Positions 50,750 to 60,683 are shown, numbered from the stretch's first letter. The stretch: 64,000 nucleotides of DNA from Thermosipho melanesiensis BI429 (GCF_000016905.1 NC_009616.1:868001-932000), one strand, 5' to 3'. The notes: generated from the sequence alone by a model not told the origin. Translations and numbers: made by a program.

Positions 50750-51743
50750 AGAATATTTTCCTCCTTGAAATATTTGGTTCGAAGTATTTTCTAATTTCTT
50801 CTATATTTTTTGTTTTTCCCATTACAACCATTAGTTTAATTTTGGCTTTTTGTCCAATTGGATGCTCACTCATTATTGCACCTTTTTTTCTAAGATAAGC
50901 TCCTCCACCTTTGTAACCGTAAACCGGATATACTCTACCTTTGAAGCATCTAGATGTAACAACTACAGGTATCCCATCATTTACGAGTTCTTCAACTGCA
51001 TCGGCAACATTTGGTGGAACATTACCACGACCAAATCCTTCTAAAACAATTCCCTGGTATCCAATTTCTTTAGCATATCTTAGTAAATTTCCATCATCAC
51101 CAGTAAAGGTTTTTATTAAGGCAATTTTCTCCTCTATTTTATCGACCAAAATTTTTTCTCTTGTAAGTGATTTACGGAAGAAGATTACGTTATCTTCATC
51201 TACTATACCCAAAGGACCATATCCTGGAGAATCGAATGTTGCTACATTGCTTGTGTATGTTTTTGTTACTTCTCTTGCAGCGTGGATTTCGTCATTGAGG
51301 CACACCATTACACCCATTTCATGTGCCTGTGGAGATAATACAGTAAGAACAGAAGAATATACATTTCTTGGACCATCAGTACCAAGCTCTCCGATATTTC
51401 TCATAGCAGCCGTACAGACAACGGGTTTATCACTTTTTAAGGTTAAATCCAGTAAGTACGATGTTTCTTCCAATGTGTCAGTACCATGTGTAACAACAAT
51501 ACCGATTACGTTTCTATCTAAGAGAATACCATCAATTCTTTTTGATAAGTTCCACATATCAATTGGTGTCATATGGGGGCTTGGAATATTAGAAAATTCC
51601 ATTAATTCAACATTGACACCAATGTTTTTTAATAAAGGGATTTCGCTTATTAATAAGTTTCCTTTTTCGTAAGGAACAACTCCATTTTCGTTTTTTACCA
51701 TTGCAATAGTTCCACCTGTAGAGACTATTACTACTTTTTTCAT
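50739..51743 (-). CDS. L-asparaginase
   Basis: This 334-residue amidohydrolase converts asparagine to aspartate and ammonia. The two catalytic threonine blocks are STGGTIAM and VVTHGTDTLEETSYLLDL; other parts are AAMRNIGELGTDGPRN, VCLNDEIHAAREVTKTYTSNVATFDSPGYGPLG and GFGRGNVPPNV. No signal peptide is present, consistent with a type I cytoplasmic enzyme. AAAAGGAGGTACC precedes the start, which overlaps the rhomboid stop by 4 bases. Confidence 0.94.
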   Translation of the reverse strand: MKKVVIVSTGGTIAMVKNENGVVPYEKGNLLISEIPLLKNIGVNVELMEFSNIPSPHMTPIDMWNLSKRIDGILLDRNVIGIVVTHGTDTLEETSYLLDLTLKSDKPVVCTAAMRNIGELGTDGPRNVYSSVLTVLSPQAHEMGVMVCLNDEIHAAREVTKTYTSNVATFDSPGYGPLGIVDEDNVIFFRKSLTREKILVDKIEEKIALIKTFTGDDGNLLRYAKEIGYQGIVLEGFGRGNVPPNVADAVEELVNDGIPVVVTSRCFKGRVYPVYGYKGGGAYLRKKGAIMSEHPIGQKAKIKLMVVMGKTKNIEEIRKYFEPNISRRKIFYEG

Positions 51744-52441
51744 AAATGGTACCTCCTTTTAACCTTACTTCCTGCATATATTCCGAATATGAATCCACCA
51801 ATGTGTGCCCAATATGCAATGCCAGTTCCCGTTATGTTTGCAAAAGTTCCGTTTACTATCTGTATTAAAAACCACACAAATAAAAATATTACTGCGGGGA
51901 TTTCAATTAAAAATGGTATAAACCAGATTATCAATGTAACAATTTTAGAATACCAAAATTGGACAAAATATGCTCCCATAACAGCTGATATGGCTCCTGA
52001 TGCACCCACAAGCGGATATAGGGAAAAAGAATTAAAAAGCATATGAAAGAAAAGGGCGAATAATCCTCCAGAGATATAAAATATAGTGTATTTAAAATGA
52101 CCTAATCTATCTTCTACATTGTCTCCAAATATCCATAAAAACCACATATTTCCCAAAAGATGTGACCAACCGCCATGTATAAACATATGGGATATGAATG
52201 GAACAATGGGGTTAGATTTAAGTAAAAGTTGGTAATAATCCCACTTCCTTAGTAATATAGGGTTTGAAGTTAGTACATGTGTGTATCTAATAGGTAATAC
52301 CCCGTAATTGTAGAAAAACATTATCAGCTTTTCATTTGAAAGAAATATCTCGTAAAAAAATATGAGTACGTTTATAAAGATAATAAAATATGTAACGTAC
52401 GGTTTTTTTCTACTGGGAATAGTATCATATAAAGGGAACAT
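51740..52441 (-). CDS. Rhomboid family intramembrane serine protease
   Basis: This 233-residue protein has six or seven membrane segments. Catalytic features are HGGWSHLLGNMWFLWIFGDNVED (L1 loop and TM2 with His/Asn), the serine in GASGA and the TM6 histidine in YWAHIGGFIFG. It should cleave membrane proteins within the bilayer; substrates are unknown. AAGGAGGAGGAAAA precedes the ATG. It follows the 36-codon microprotein gene by 15 bases. Confidence 0.94.
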   Translation of the reverse strand: MFPLYDTIPSRKKPYVTYFIIFINVLIFFYEIFLSNEKLIMFFYNYGVLPIRYTHVLTSNPILLRKWDYYQLLLKSNPIVPFISHMFIHGGWSHLLGNMWFLWIFGDNVEDRLGHFKYTIFYISGGLFALFFHMLFNSFSLYPLVGASGAISAVMGAYFVQFWYSKIVTLIIWFIPFLIEIPAVIFLFVWFLIQIVNGTFANITGTGIAYWAHIGGFIFGIYAGSKVKRRYHL

Positions 52442-52456
52442 TTTTCCTCCTCCTTC

Positions 52457-52567
52457 TTATGGTATACCATTTAATCTAATATATAAAAGTTGCCAAATTT
52501 TTGCTAATATAAAAGAACAAAATGCAAATATCAGAAGTACTATTATTGCAATATTTCCCCTTTTCAA
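52457..52567 (-). CDS. 36-residue single-span membrane microprotein
   Basis: A short frame between ydcF and the rhomboid gene encodes a basic start (MKRG), one hydrophobic helix (NIAIIVLLIFAFCSFILA) and a short basic tail (KIWQLLYIRLNGIP). The start is TTG 52567, one base after the ydcF stop, with AAAAGGGGGATAAG as ribosome site. Its stop lies in front of the rhomboid ribosome site. No homologue is known to me. Position suggests a small partner or substrate of rhomboid, which is speculation. Confidence 0.55.
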   Translation of the reverse strand: MKRGNIAIIVLLIFAFCSFILAKIWQLLYIRLNGIP

Positions 52568-52568
52568 C

Positions 52569-53279
52569 TTATCCCCCTTTTAATATTCCAAGAAATTCAT
52601 GTGTGATTAACGAAAATGTATATATACCTCGTGGAGAAGGGAGAAAATCTAGAAAGTTTTTTCTAAGGTCTATAGGATAATCACACACAACTGGAATTAT
52701 ATTGCTTTGTGTGTATTTTTCAAATAACATTTTAGCCCTTTTCATATGAAGAAAGGAAGTTACAAGGATTATATTTGGATCTTTTGTGATTTTTGAGACA
52801 TTTTTAGCATTTTCTTTTGTGGTTCTAGATGTATTTTCTGTAATAATATCGTCTTTTGAAACGCCAAGTTTTATTAAAAAATCTTTCATTACATCAGCTT
52901 CTCTTATTCCGTCACCTATCACACCGCCTGCTACTACTATTTTTAACCTTTTTTCTTTGTAGATTTCCCAGCCTTTTAAAAGTCGTTTTAAGGTGTGTGT
53001 GCCAATCTCAATATTATTTGCATAGTTTACTATTCCACCACCTAATACTACTATTGTACCATCTTTTGGTATTGGTTTTGTATCTACTATAAATAGTTTT
53101 GAAATAAAGAAGTTGAATATGGGGGTTGAAATAACATAAAGTGTAATTGAAAGAATAATAAAAAATCGCCAAATATGGCGCTTTTTTATTAAAAAGTATA
53201 TGGAAATTATAAAAAATAAAAGAATTAATATTCCTGGAAATTGTACCATACTGCCTACAGTTTTGTATATATAAATCAT
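52569..53279 (-). CDS. YdcF/ElyC-type DUF218 protein
   Basis: This 236-residue protein has two N-terminal membrane segments (about 15-32 and 38-58), then the DUF218 domain: DGTIVVLGGGIVNYANNIEIGTHTLKRLLKGWEIYKE, VVAGGVIGDGIREADVMKDFLIKLGVSKDDIITENTSRTTKENA and ILVTSFLHMKRAKMLFEKY. ElyC-like members affect peptidoglycan and envelope polysaccharide synthesis through undecaprenyl carrier use. It is coupled to fliJ (ATGA). Confidence 0.88.
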   Translation of the reverse strand: MIYIYKTVGSMVQFPGILILLFFIISIYFLIKKRHIWRFFIILSITLYVISTPIFNFFISKLFIVDTKPIPKDGTIVVLGGGIVNYANNIEIGTHTLKRLLKGWEIYKEKRLKIVVAGGVIGDGIREADVMKDFLIKLGVSKDDIITENTSRTTKENAKNVSKITKDPNIILVTSFLHMKRAKMLFEKYTQSNIIPVVCDYPIDLRKNFLDFLPSPRGIYTFSLITHEFLGILKGG

Positions 53280-53707
53280 CTTTCTCCTCCAAAAAAGAAT
53301 TTTCTTTCAGCTATTTCATCCATATTTTTATTTTCCTTCCGTTGTTGTTCTATGCGGAATTTTTGTATTGCTCTTTCTTTTAATTTTTCGAAGGACATTC
53401 TTTCTTTTCTTTTTTCCAAATATTCTTTTAAGATTTTTTGTTCTAAATTTTCAACATGCTCAAGTTTTTTGTATAGATTTTCTAAATATAGCTCCCCATT
53501 TTGTTTTATTTCTAATAACATATGTAAATAGTTTCCCTGAATTTTTTTTCCAATAAACTCATTTTCTAGATTGTCTAGATATTTTCTGTTTTTTTCTATT
53601 TCGTTTAATAAATTTTCTTTTTCCTTCCTTACCTTAAATAATTCCTGCTTTCTTAGTTCTTCCTCTTTTATTGCAATATCAAGTAATTTTTGTAATCTAA
53701 ATTTCAT
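53276..53707 (-). CDS. fliJ: FliJ-like flagellar export chaperone
   Basis: This 143-residue protein is almost entirely coiled coil, beginning MKFRLQKLLDIAIKEEELRKQELFKVRKEKENLLNEIEK, the FliJ pattern 'F.L..LL..r...E......l'. FliJ works with FliI/FliH at the flagellar export gate. No other flagellar gene is adjacent here; neighbours are YdcF and a PAS/GAF protein. It overlaps the PAS/GAF gene by 11 bases. Confidence 0.72.
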   Translation of the reverse strand: MKFRLQKLLDIAIKEEELRKQELFKVRKEKENLLNEIEKNRKYLDNLENEFIGKKIQGNYLHMLLEIKQNGELYLENLYKKLEHVENLEQKILKEYLEKRKERMSFEKLKERAIQKFRIEQQRKENKNMDEIAERKFFFGGER

Positions 53708-54932
53708 AGTCTTCCAGGAAATTCGTTAGTATTTTTACGTATAGTTCTAATATTTTTTTGCTTTCATCAGAAAAGTTTATTCCTGAAAAATTATCAATAG
53801 AGATACTTCCCACTACCTTATTTCCTATTTTAAACACTCCTAGTAAAGGTCTGAATTTTTCGTCGAACATGCCATATTTTTTAAACGTATCAGCCAATGG
53901 ACTTGTTTGTACAAGTTCTTTAGCATTGTCAATTTCGAATACAATAAATCCTTTGTTTATCTTTTTTTCTATTTTTTTTCCATAAGATGTTTTCTCTGGA
54001 GGAAATTCAAGCTTTTCTGCATCTTTGTATCCAATTTCCGCTACACATTTATATTTGTTATCTTTTATTAACCAGACAGTCCCTTTTTCCGCTTCAGGAA
54101 TTATTTCTACTATATCTTTTAAGACTTTCTTTAAGAAAGAATAAATGTCGATCTTTTTCCAAGAAACCACAGCTTCAACCAATTTTTCAAGGGTTGTATA
54201 GTATTTTTTTCTTTTTGCTTCGTTTTCCATTTTTTCTAATACATTTTCTATTTTTGGTAGAACAATAGGAGTTATATAATTTACTAATTTTAAGAAATTT
54301 GGTAAACTTCTAATAACTAATCTATATTCACTTAACGGAATAACGATATATTTTTCACCGGATACTGTAAATTCCTTTATATCATTTTTTTGCATGGCTT
54401 TTGTACATACTTTTTCTGGAAAATAAGTTTTTAAAATTTCATTATTTTTAAGCAGAGCGTAATCTCCTATCTTTATTTTTTCGTGTATTTTTTCTATAAG
54501 TAATTCCATAAAGAAATCTTTGCTTTCTATGTTTGAAAGCAGAAGTTCTCTTATAATCTCAGATATTTTCAAATTAGTAGATAATATTACATCATTAAAA
54601 TACCTTTTTGTTTCGTCAAGTTCAATACCTGCAACACCATATGTTCCATCTCCCAATCTAATAGGCATAATGGTAACTCTAAAATATTTTCCATCGTATT
54701 CTTTTTCGAATTCCTGTTTTTTCTTAGTTTTTATTGCAGTTTCTTCAATTTTGTAACTTGTTGTATCATTAAAGAGTTTTTCATCTGTTTTTCCAATTAC
54801 TTTTCTATCATCTAAACCGTAAGTTTTTTTCCATTCTCTGTTTATCCAAATATATTTGTGTTTGTTATCTTTAATAAATGCTGGTGATGGTAATCTTTCG
54901 AAAAATTGTTGTAAATAGAATAAGTGTCTCAT
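53697..54932 (-). CDS. PAS-GAF sensory protein without recognised output domain
   Basis: This 411-residue soluble protein has an N-terminal PAS domain (about 8-115: FFERLPSPAFIKDNKHKYIWINREWKKTYG, VIGKTDEKLF, FRVTIMPIRLGDGTYGVAGIELDET). A helical middle follows, then a C-terminal GAF-like domain (about 250-405: EAEKGTVWLIKDNKYKCVAEIGYKD, VVGSISIDNFSGINFSDESKKILELYVKI). No kinase, GGDEF or HTH is present. It overlaps smc by ATGA upstream and fliJ by 11 bases downstream. Confidence 0.75.
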   Translation of the reverse strand: MRHLFYLQQFFERLPSPAFIKDNKHKYIWINREWKKTYGLDDRKVIGKTDEKLFNDTTSYKIEETAIKTKKKQEFEKEYDGKYFRVTIMPIRLGDGTYGVAGIELDETKRYFNDVILSTNLKISEIIRELLLSNIESKDFFMELLIEKIHEKIKIGDYALLKNNEILKTYFPEKVCTKAMQKNDIKEFTVSGEKYIVIPLSEYRLVIRSLPNFLKLVNYITPIVLPKIENVLEKMENEAKRKKYYTTLEKLVEAVVSWKKIDIYSFLKKVLKDIVEIIPEAEKGTVWLIKDNKYKCVAEIGYKDAEKLEFPPEKTSYGKKIEKKINKGFIVFEIDNAKELVQTSPLADTFKKYGMFDEKFRPLLGVFKIGNKVVGSISIDNFSGINFSDESKKILELYVKILTNFLEDYEI

Positions 54933-57900
54933 ACTACCTCCTCCATTCTTACTGGTACTATTGTTGAGATATCATCTGTTTTTGTAATACCAACCATTAT
55001 ATCCGCCGCCTCCATGACAATTTTTTTATGAGTAATGATAATTATTTGTGCTTTCGAATTTTTTAGTAACATTTTAAAACGTTCTGCGTTAAATTCATCT
55101 AATGGAGCATCTGGTTCATCAAGTACATAAAAAGCACTTGGTTGTGCTTGAAGAAGTGACATGAGAAGAGCAAGACCCACAAGCGCTTTTTCGCCGCCGG
55201 ATAAAAGTTGAAGTTTTTGAGATCTTCCATCTCCTTTGGTTATAATTATTTCAATACCACTTTCTAAGATGTTTTCTTTATCAAGCAACCTTATATCACC
55301 TTTTCCACCAAAAAACAGTTCTTTTATGTAATTTTTAAATGTTTTTTTAATAATATTAAATGTGTTCATGAATATTTGAGTTGCTTCTTCATCTGTTTTT
55401 TCGATTAGTTCTATTATTTTTTGTTTTGCATCTTCTAGATCTTTTTTTTGTTTTTCAAGAGTTTCTAATTTTTGGGAAACTTCTTGGTATTCTTCTTCTG
55501 CTTCAAAATCAACTGGTCCAATGTATTTTAGTTTTGTCTCTATAGTTTCCATTTCTTTTTTTAACATATCAATTTCTTCACTCGAAAGTTTAACTTCTTT
55601 CCTGTATTTTTCGTCTATGTTCTCTATTTTTAGTCTTACTTTTTGTAATTCTAGTTCTGTTGAATGGATTTCTTCTCTTAATTCTTCTGTTTCTGTTCTT
55701 AGCTTTTCCATTTCACTCTCTAGTGTTTCAAGTTCTTTTAGCTTGTTATTTTTTCCGTCTTTATCTTCGTTCATATTTTTGAAAAGTGCTTCTGTTTCTT
55801 CTTTTAGCGTTTTTAGTTCTTTTTCTATTTCTTCTATTGAGTTTTCAAGTTCTTCTATTTTTTCCTTTTCGTATTTTGTTTCATTTGTAATTGTAGAAAT
55901 TTCAATTTCTATTTCATCTTTTCTATTTGATAGTCTTTTCAATTCTCCTTCGTATTGTATTTTTCTTTCGTTTAAACCTCTTAAGTTAGATTGAAGCTCT
56001 AGATACGATTCATTTATCTTTTCTATTTTTTCTTTATCTTCGTACATTTCCTTATTTGTGTTTTCTAATGTTAATTTTAATGTTTTTAAAAGATAGGTTG
56101 AGTTTTTTATTTCATCATCTATTATATTTATTCTTTCTTCCACTCCGCTTAGTCTTAAGGTAGTATTACTTAGTATTTTTTCTAAGTTTGTAATTTCTTT
56201 ATTTAGTTCATTTTGAGATTTAACAAGTTCTTGAAGCATCCTTTTTGCAGATGAACTTTTACTGTTTATTTCTAAAAACTCAGAATTAATTACTTCATTG
56301 TATTTTCTAAGTTCGTTTATTTCATCTTTTAATTGAGAAATTTTTGCACTAGTTTTTTCTTCAAGTTGGAAAATATTTTCCAACTCTTCTTTCAATTTTT
56401 CAAGTTGTTTTTTTCTCGATAGTGGTGATATATGTTCAGATTTTCCACCTGTTATTGTTCCTGAATTGCTAATTAATTCTCCGTCTAAAGTTGCAATCCT
56501 AAAGTCGTATTTTTTCTTTATTTCAACTGCTAAATCTATATTTTCAACTATTATGTCATTACCAAAAAGAAAATTTAATAGTTTTTCTTTTTCATCTACT
56601 TTGATGGTTACTATATTCTTTGCAAAAATAGCATTTTTTGGAAGAATGGAATTTTTCGAAAATATACGTATTAAATCAAGTGGAATAATTGTTATTCTAC
56701 CTATTTTTTGTTCTTTTGCAAATTGTAATATTTTTTTTGCAACTTCTGAATTTTCCACAACTATATGTTGCATTCTTCCACCTAATAATGCTTCGATCGC
56801 TTCTACATACTTTTTGTCTACATCAATTATATTTGCAACTACATCTATTATTCCCGGAAATTTTTCTTTGTTTTCAAATATTTTCTTTATTGCAAAAGAA
56901 AAACCTTGGTATTCTGAGATATTTTTTTTGATTATCGATATTTCAGATTGTATTTCTTTTTTTCTGTGAATTAGTTTTTCTAAGTTTTCTTTTAAATATT
57001 CTCTTTCTTGATTTAAGGAATCAGTTTTTTCTTTAATTGTTTTAATTTCTTCAAGAAGGCTTTTTGTTTTTTGGTCATATTTTTCTGCATTTTCGGATAA
57101 TTCCTTTATTTCTTTATCTAGATCTTTTTTTCTTTCATACTTTATCTCTAGTTGTTCTTTTATCATTGAGATTCGTTCTTTTAGGTCATTTACGGAATTA
57201 TAAAGTGATTTTTTTTCGTTTTCCAATTTATGTATATTTTTTTCAATTTCATCATATTCGTTTTTTTTCTTTAAGTATTCCATTTCTTTTGTTGAGTATT
57301 TCGAAAGTAATGTATTTCTTTCTTCTTCAATTTTTGATAACTCAGTTTCTTGTTTATTTATTTCTAGTATTAAGGAGTCGAAGATTAATGAAATTTCCTG
57401 TTCACGGTCTTTAATTCTTTTTAGCTCATCTTTTAGAGAATCAATTTTTGTCATTTTTTCAACGTATATATTTTTTAAATCATTTAATCTATCTGTATAG
57501 GAGTTTTTAAGTTCAAGAAGCTGATTTTGACGTATTTTTTGAGTTTCAAGTAGGGAGGTAAAATTTTCCATCTTTTTGTTTATTTTGTTAAATTCTTCCC
57601 TTAAAATATTCCATCTACTTTCTGTTTCGGCAAGAGATTTTAGTTTGGTTTTAAGAAGGGCTTTTAGATTTTTGTGTTTTTTGTCAAGTGATTCTAGTTT
57701 TTTCTTTTCAAAATAATATATTCCACCAAAATACCTTATCTTTATCTCTTCTAATTTTTGAGAGTACTCTTTGAATTTTTCCGCTTTTTTAACTTTGATG
57801 TATAGACTTTTTTTGTTTTTTTCTATTTCGTAAATAACATCCTTAATTCTTTCAATATTTGTTTCAGTACCGGCAAGTTTTGAGAGAGCTTCCTTTTTTC

Positions 57901-58390
57901 TTTCGATGTATATAGATGTACCTGCAGCATCTTCAAATATTTTCTTTAACTCATCTGGAGTTGACATTGCTATCTTGTCTATTTTTCCTTGTCCTATTAT
58001 TGATACCATACCATTTGCACCAAATAAAGCGGTTATGTCTTTAAGGCGTGCTTTTTCACCGTTTATGTAATATGTATTTTCTCCTGAGGAGGTTAATTCT
58101 CTAGCAATTTTGTATTCTTCTCCATTGAAATTAAAACTTAATTCAACAAAAGCGCTCCGTGAAGATGAAAGCTTTTTACTACCTTTGAATATAATGTCAA
58201 ATTTTTCAGATGCACGTAGGTTTTTTAGGGAATGTTCTCCCAAAACCCATTGAATGGCCTCTACAATGTTAGATTTTCCGGAACCATTGGGTCCCACAAT
58301 TGCCGTTATATTTGGGGATATTGGAATTTTTGTTGGTTTTCCAAAAGATTTGAAACCTTTCAAAAAGATTCCCTTAAGTAAAATGCTCAA
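54929..58390 (-). CDS. smc: Chromosome partition protein SMC
   Basis: This 1153-residue protein has an N-terminal Walker A (GPNGSGKSN, about 33-41), two long coiled coils around a hinge (about 500-660, FPGIIDVVANIIDVDKKYVEAIEALLGGRMQHIVVEN) and the C-terminal head with signature LSGGEKALVGLALL and Walker B YVLDEPDAPLDEFN. It compacts and segregates the chromosome with ScpA/ScpB, which are not here. It overlaps murC by ATGA. Confidence 0.96.
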   Translation of the reverse strand: MSILLKGIFLKGFKSFGKPTKIPISPNITAIVGPNGSGKSNIVEAIQWVLGEHSLKNLRASEKFDIIFKGSKKLSSSRSAFVELSFNFNGEEYKIARELTSSGENTYYINGEKARLKDITALFGANGMVSIIGQGKIDKIAMSTPDELKKIFEDAAGTSIYIERKKEALSKLAGTETNIERIKDVIYEIEKNKKSLYIKVKKAEKFKEYSQKLEEIKIRYFGGIYYFEKKKLESLDKKHKNLKALLKTKLKSLAETESRWNILREEFNKINKKMENFTSLLETQKIRQNQLLELKNSYTDRLNDLKNIYVEKMTKIDSLKDELKRIKDREQEISLIFDSLILEINKQETELSKIEEERNTLLSKYSTKEMEYLKKKNEYDEIEKNIHKLENEKKSLYNSVNDLKERISMIKEQLEIKYERKKDLDKEIKELSENAEKYDQKTKSLLEEIKTIKEKTDSLNQEREYLKENLEKLIHRKKEIQSEISIIKKNISEYQGFSFAIKKIFENKEKFPGIIDVVANIIDVDKKYVEAIEALLGGRMQHIVVENSEVAKKILQFAKEQKIGRITIIPLDLIRIFSKNSILPKNAIFAKNIVTIKVDEKEKLLNFLFGNDIIVENIDLAVEIKKKYDFRIATLDGELISNSGTITGGKSEHISPLSRKKQLEKLKEELENIFQLEEKTSAKISQLKDEINELRKYNEVINSEFLEINSKSSSAKRMLQELVKSQNELNKEITNLEKILSNTTLRLSGVEERINIIDDEIKNSTYLLKTLKLTLENTNKEMYEDKEKIEKINESYLELQSNLRGLNERKIQYEGELKRLSNRKDEIEIEISTITNETKYEKEKIEELENSIEEIEKELKTLKEETEALFKNMNEDKDGKNNKLKELETLESEMEKLRTETEELREEIHSTELELQKVRLKIENIDEKYRKEVKLSSEEIDMLKKEMETIETKLKYIGPVDFEAEEEYQEVSQKLETLEKQKKDLEDAKQKIIELIEKTDEEATQIFMNTFNIIKKTFKNYIKELFFGGKGDIRLLDKENILESGIEIIITKGDGRSQKLQLLSGGEKALVGLALLMSLLQAQPSAFYVLDEPDAPLDEFNAERFKMLLKNSKAQIIIITHKKIVMEAADIMVGITKTDDISTIVPVRMEEVV

Positions 58391-59682
58391 ATTTTGAGCC
58401 CTCCTACTTTTTCTTTGAACTTTTGTGAAAAATTAATTATATCCCCCGCACCAGCAAATATGTAAACGTTGTCTGGTTCGATTTCAATATCGAGTATATC
58501 TTCAATATTTGATAAGAACGTTGCATTTATTTCATCTGCTATTATTTTTGCACTTATTTTGCCTACTTTTTCAAAAGCCCCATATACTTCTGTTATGTAA
58601 ACTTTATCAGCTATCGATAGCGCCTTTGCAAATTCTTTCCATTCTCTCTTTAACCTTGTAAATCTATGTGGTTGAAATATAATTTGTATTTTTTTATTTT
58701 TAAATACTTCCTTTGCGGTTAGAAGTAAGCTTTTAATTTCAATTGGTGTGTGTGAGTAATCATCTATTATTGTTATTTCTTCGTTTCTATATATTTGAAA
58801 TCTTCTTCCGGGCAAAACAAAATCTTCAAAGGCTTTTAAAACTGCACTTTTTTCGTATCCCAATTCGAAACATAAAGCAATCACAGATAATGCATTTAAA
58901 ACATTATGAATTCCAGGTACGTTCAATAAAAAATTTTTTATTCCATAAGGTGTTAAAATCTTCACTTTTTGTTTATATCCCATTTTTTCTATCGAAAGTA
59001 TTTTATAATCAGCATTTTTAAGACCAAAAGTGATGGAGTTTTTTTCGATATTGTTTTCGGAGTTCGATATACATATTTTAGCATTTTTACAAGATTTTTC
59101 AAAACAATAGTTATAATGCTGTAAACTTTCGAAGTTCTCAATGTGATCGTATCTTATGTTAGTTATTATTAAAAAATCAGCGTTGTAATTTTCAAATCCT
59201 GGTTGACTTTCATCCATTTCAAATACGGAAATGTTTCCACCTTTGCGGTAATTTCTGTATTCAAGCATAGGATGCGTAGATCCCAAAAACACAGTGGGAT
59301 TTTCCTCTAATTTCAAGAGTACATGTGACATCATAGATGTGGTAGTAGTTTTACCGTCAGTTCCAGTTATTCCTATTTTTTTGTATGGTTTTAGTATATT
59401 TATATGATGCTCTAATCTTGAAATTATCTTTATATTTTTTTCCCTTGCTTTTAAGATTTCTGGATTTGTTTCAGGAACTGCCGGTGTTCTAACTATTAAA
59501 TCCACATTATCTATATTTTCAGGCGCATGTTTACTAAAGATTTTTATTCCGAGATTCTCTAAAAATTTTGTCCTTTCTGTGGAAAAAGGATCTGTTCCTG
59601 AAACCTTGTTTCCCAACAAGTGTTCGTGAATTGCTTGAGCACTCATTCCAATTCCACCAATTCCCAAAAAGTGAATTTTCAT
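58387..59682 (-). CDS. murC: UDP-N-acetylmuramate--L-alanine ligase
   Basis: This 431-residue enzyme adds L-alanine to UDP-MurNAc in peptidoglycan synthesis. The Rossmann-like start MKIHFLGIGGIGMSA, P-loop GITGTDGKTTTTSMM, FEMDESQPGF, NIRYDHIENFESL, NVLNALSVIAL, PGRRFQIY and IDDYSHTPIEIK are MurC blocks. It is coupled by ATGA overlaps to smc and murG. Confidence 0.95.
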   Translation of the reverse strand: MKIHFLGIGGIGMSAQAIHEHLLGNKVSGTDPFSTERTKFLENLGIKIFSKHAPENIDNVDLIVRTPAVPETNPEILKAREKNIKIISRLEHHINILKPYKKIGITGTDGKTTTTSMMSHVLLKLEENPTVFLGSTHPMLEYRNYRKGGNISVFEMDESQPGFENYNADFLIITNIRYDHIENFESLQHYNYCFEKSCKNAKICISNSENNIEKNSITFGLKNADYKILSIEKMGYKQKVKILTPYGIKNFLLNVPGIHNVLNALSVIALCFELGYEKSAVLKAFEDFVLPGRRFQIYRNEEITIIDDYSHTPIEIKSLLLTAKEVFKNKKIQIIFQPHRFTRLKREWKEFAKALSIADKVYITEVYGAFEKVGKISAKIIADEINATFLSNIEDILDIEIEPDNVYIFAGAGDIINFSQKFKEKVGGLKI

Positions 59683-60683
59683 TTTAACACCTCTTTTGCA
59701 ATTTCTTTTGCGATAATAGTTGCGGGGTTTTCTTTTTTAATTATCTTTCTTTCTCTTGATGAAAGAATTTTAATCTTATCTATTAGATTGTTTAAATCTA
59801 GATCTTTTTCCCTTACCACAAAACCTAAATTACCTTTTTCAATTTCCTTTGCATTTTCAATTTGATGTGATTCTGTAGCACCTTCCCATGGTATAACAAT
59901 GGATGGAACTTGGAAATATAGAAGTTCGCTCACAGTTGTTGCTCCACCTCTTGTAATGGCACAGTTTACCGATTGATAATAATCTGCCATGTTCTCTATA
60001 TAATCTATCGCCCTTAAGTTTTCCTCAAGGCATTTTATATTTTTCCCACCTGTTGATAATATAAATTGTAAATCTTTCATTTTTTTTGCTAATTTACAAG
60101 CAAGCTCGTTTAAAAATTCGCTTCCTCCGCTTCCACCAATGATTAAGACTGTTTTTTTATCAAAATTGAGTAATTTTTTTTGGTGGATAAATATTGGATT
60201 TCCGCTGACAAATACTTCTCTTTCAAAGTATTTTTTGGAGCTTTCAAATGAGACAAAGACTTTATCAGCTATTTTTGACAGTTTGAGATTGGTAAGACCT
60301 GGGATTACGTTTTGTTCGTGGATATACAACAAAAATCCCAATTGTTTTGCTGTAACCCCAACAGGGTATGACACATATCCTCCAGTGACAAATGCAATAT
60401 CGGGTTTAAAATCTTTAAGTGCTTTTTTTACGATGTTTTTTGCATTTAGAATTTTTAAAATTCTCTTGATGTTTCCAAAAGAATAAAGAGGTCTAATAAG
60501 ACCTTTTACATCTAAAGATACAGTTTTAAAGTTGTAATCTTTCAAAACTTTTTCTTCGAGTTTTCCCTTGACTGTGAAGTATAAAACATCAATAGGGGTA
60601 ATTTTTTGAAGCTCGTTTAAAGTTGCAAGTGCTGGATATAAATGTCCCCCTGTTACCCCGCCTGCTACCGCTATCTTAATCAT
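59679..60683 (-). CDS. murG: UDP-GlcNAc:lipid I N-acetylglucosaminyltransferase
   Basis: This 334-residue peripheral membrane glycosyltransferase makes lipid II. Motifs are AGGVTGGHLYPALA, VTGGYVSYPVGVTAKQLG, IHEQNVIPGLTNLKLSKIADKVFVSFE, IIGGSGGSEFLNELA and the nucleotide site TRGGATTVSELLYFQVPSIVIPWEGATESHQ. The start is ATG 60683 behind TGTGGGGTA. It overlaps the dehydrogenase gene by 8 bases. Confidence 0.95.
   Translation of the reverse strand: MIKIAVAGGVTGGHLYPALATLNELQKITPIDVLYFTVKGKLEEKVLKDYNFKTVSLDVKGLIRPLYSFGNIKRILKILNAKNIVKKALKDFKPDIAFVTGGYVSYPVGVTAKQLGFLLYIHEQNVIPGLTNLKLSKIADKVFVSFESSKKYFEREVFVSGNPIFIHQKKLLNFDKKTVLIIGGSGGSEFLNELACKLAKKMKDLQFILSTGGKNIKCLEENLRAIDYIENMADYYQSVNCAITRGGATTVSELLYFQVPSIVIPWEGATESHQIENAKEIEKGNLGFVVREKDLDLNNLIDKIKILSSRERKIIKKENPATIIAKEIAKEVLK

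Noticed and set aside
50941-51672. 243-codon plus-strand frame opposite the asparaginase gene
   Set aside because: The minus strand encodes a complete asparaginase with all motifs; the antisense frame has no family features.
55521-55994. 157-codon plus-strand frame inside smc, rich in Ser/Phe
   Set aside because: It is the complement of Glu/Lys-rich coiled-coil codons; no ribosome site and no plausible protein.
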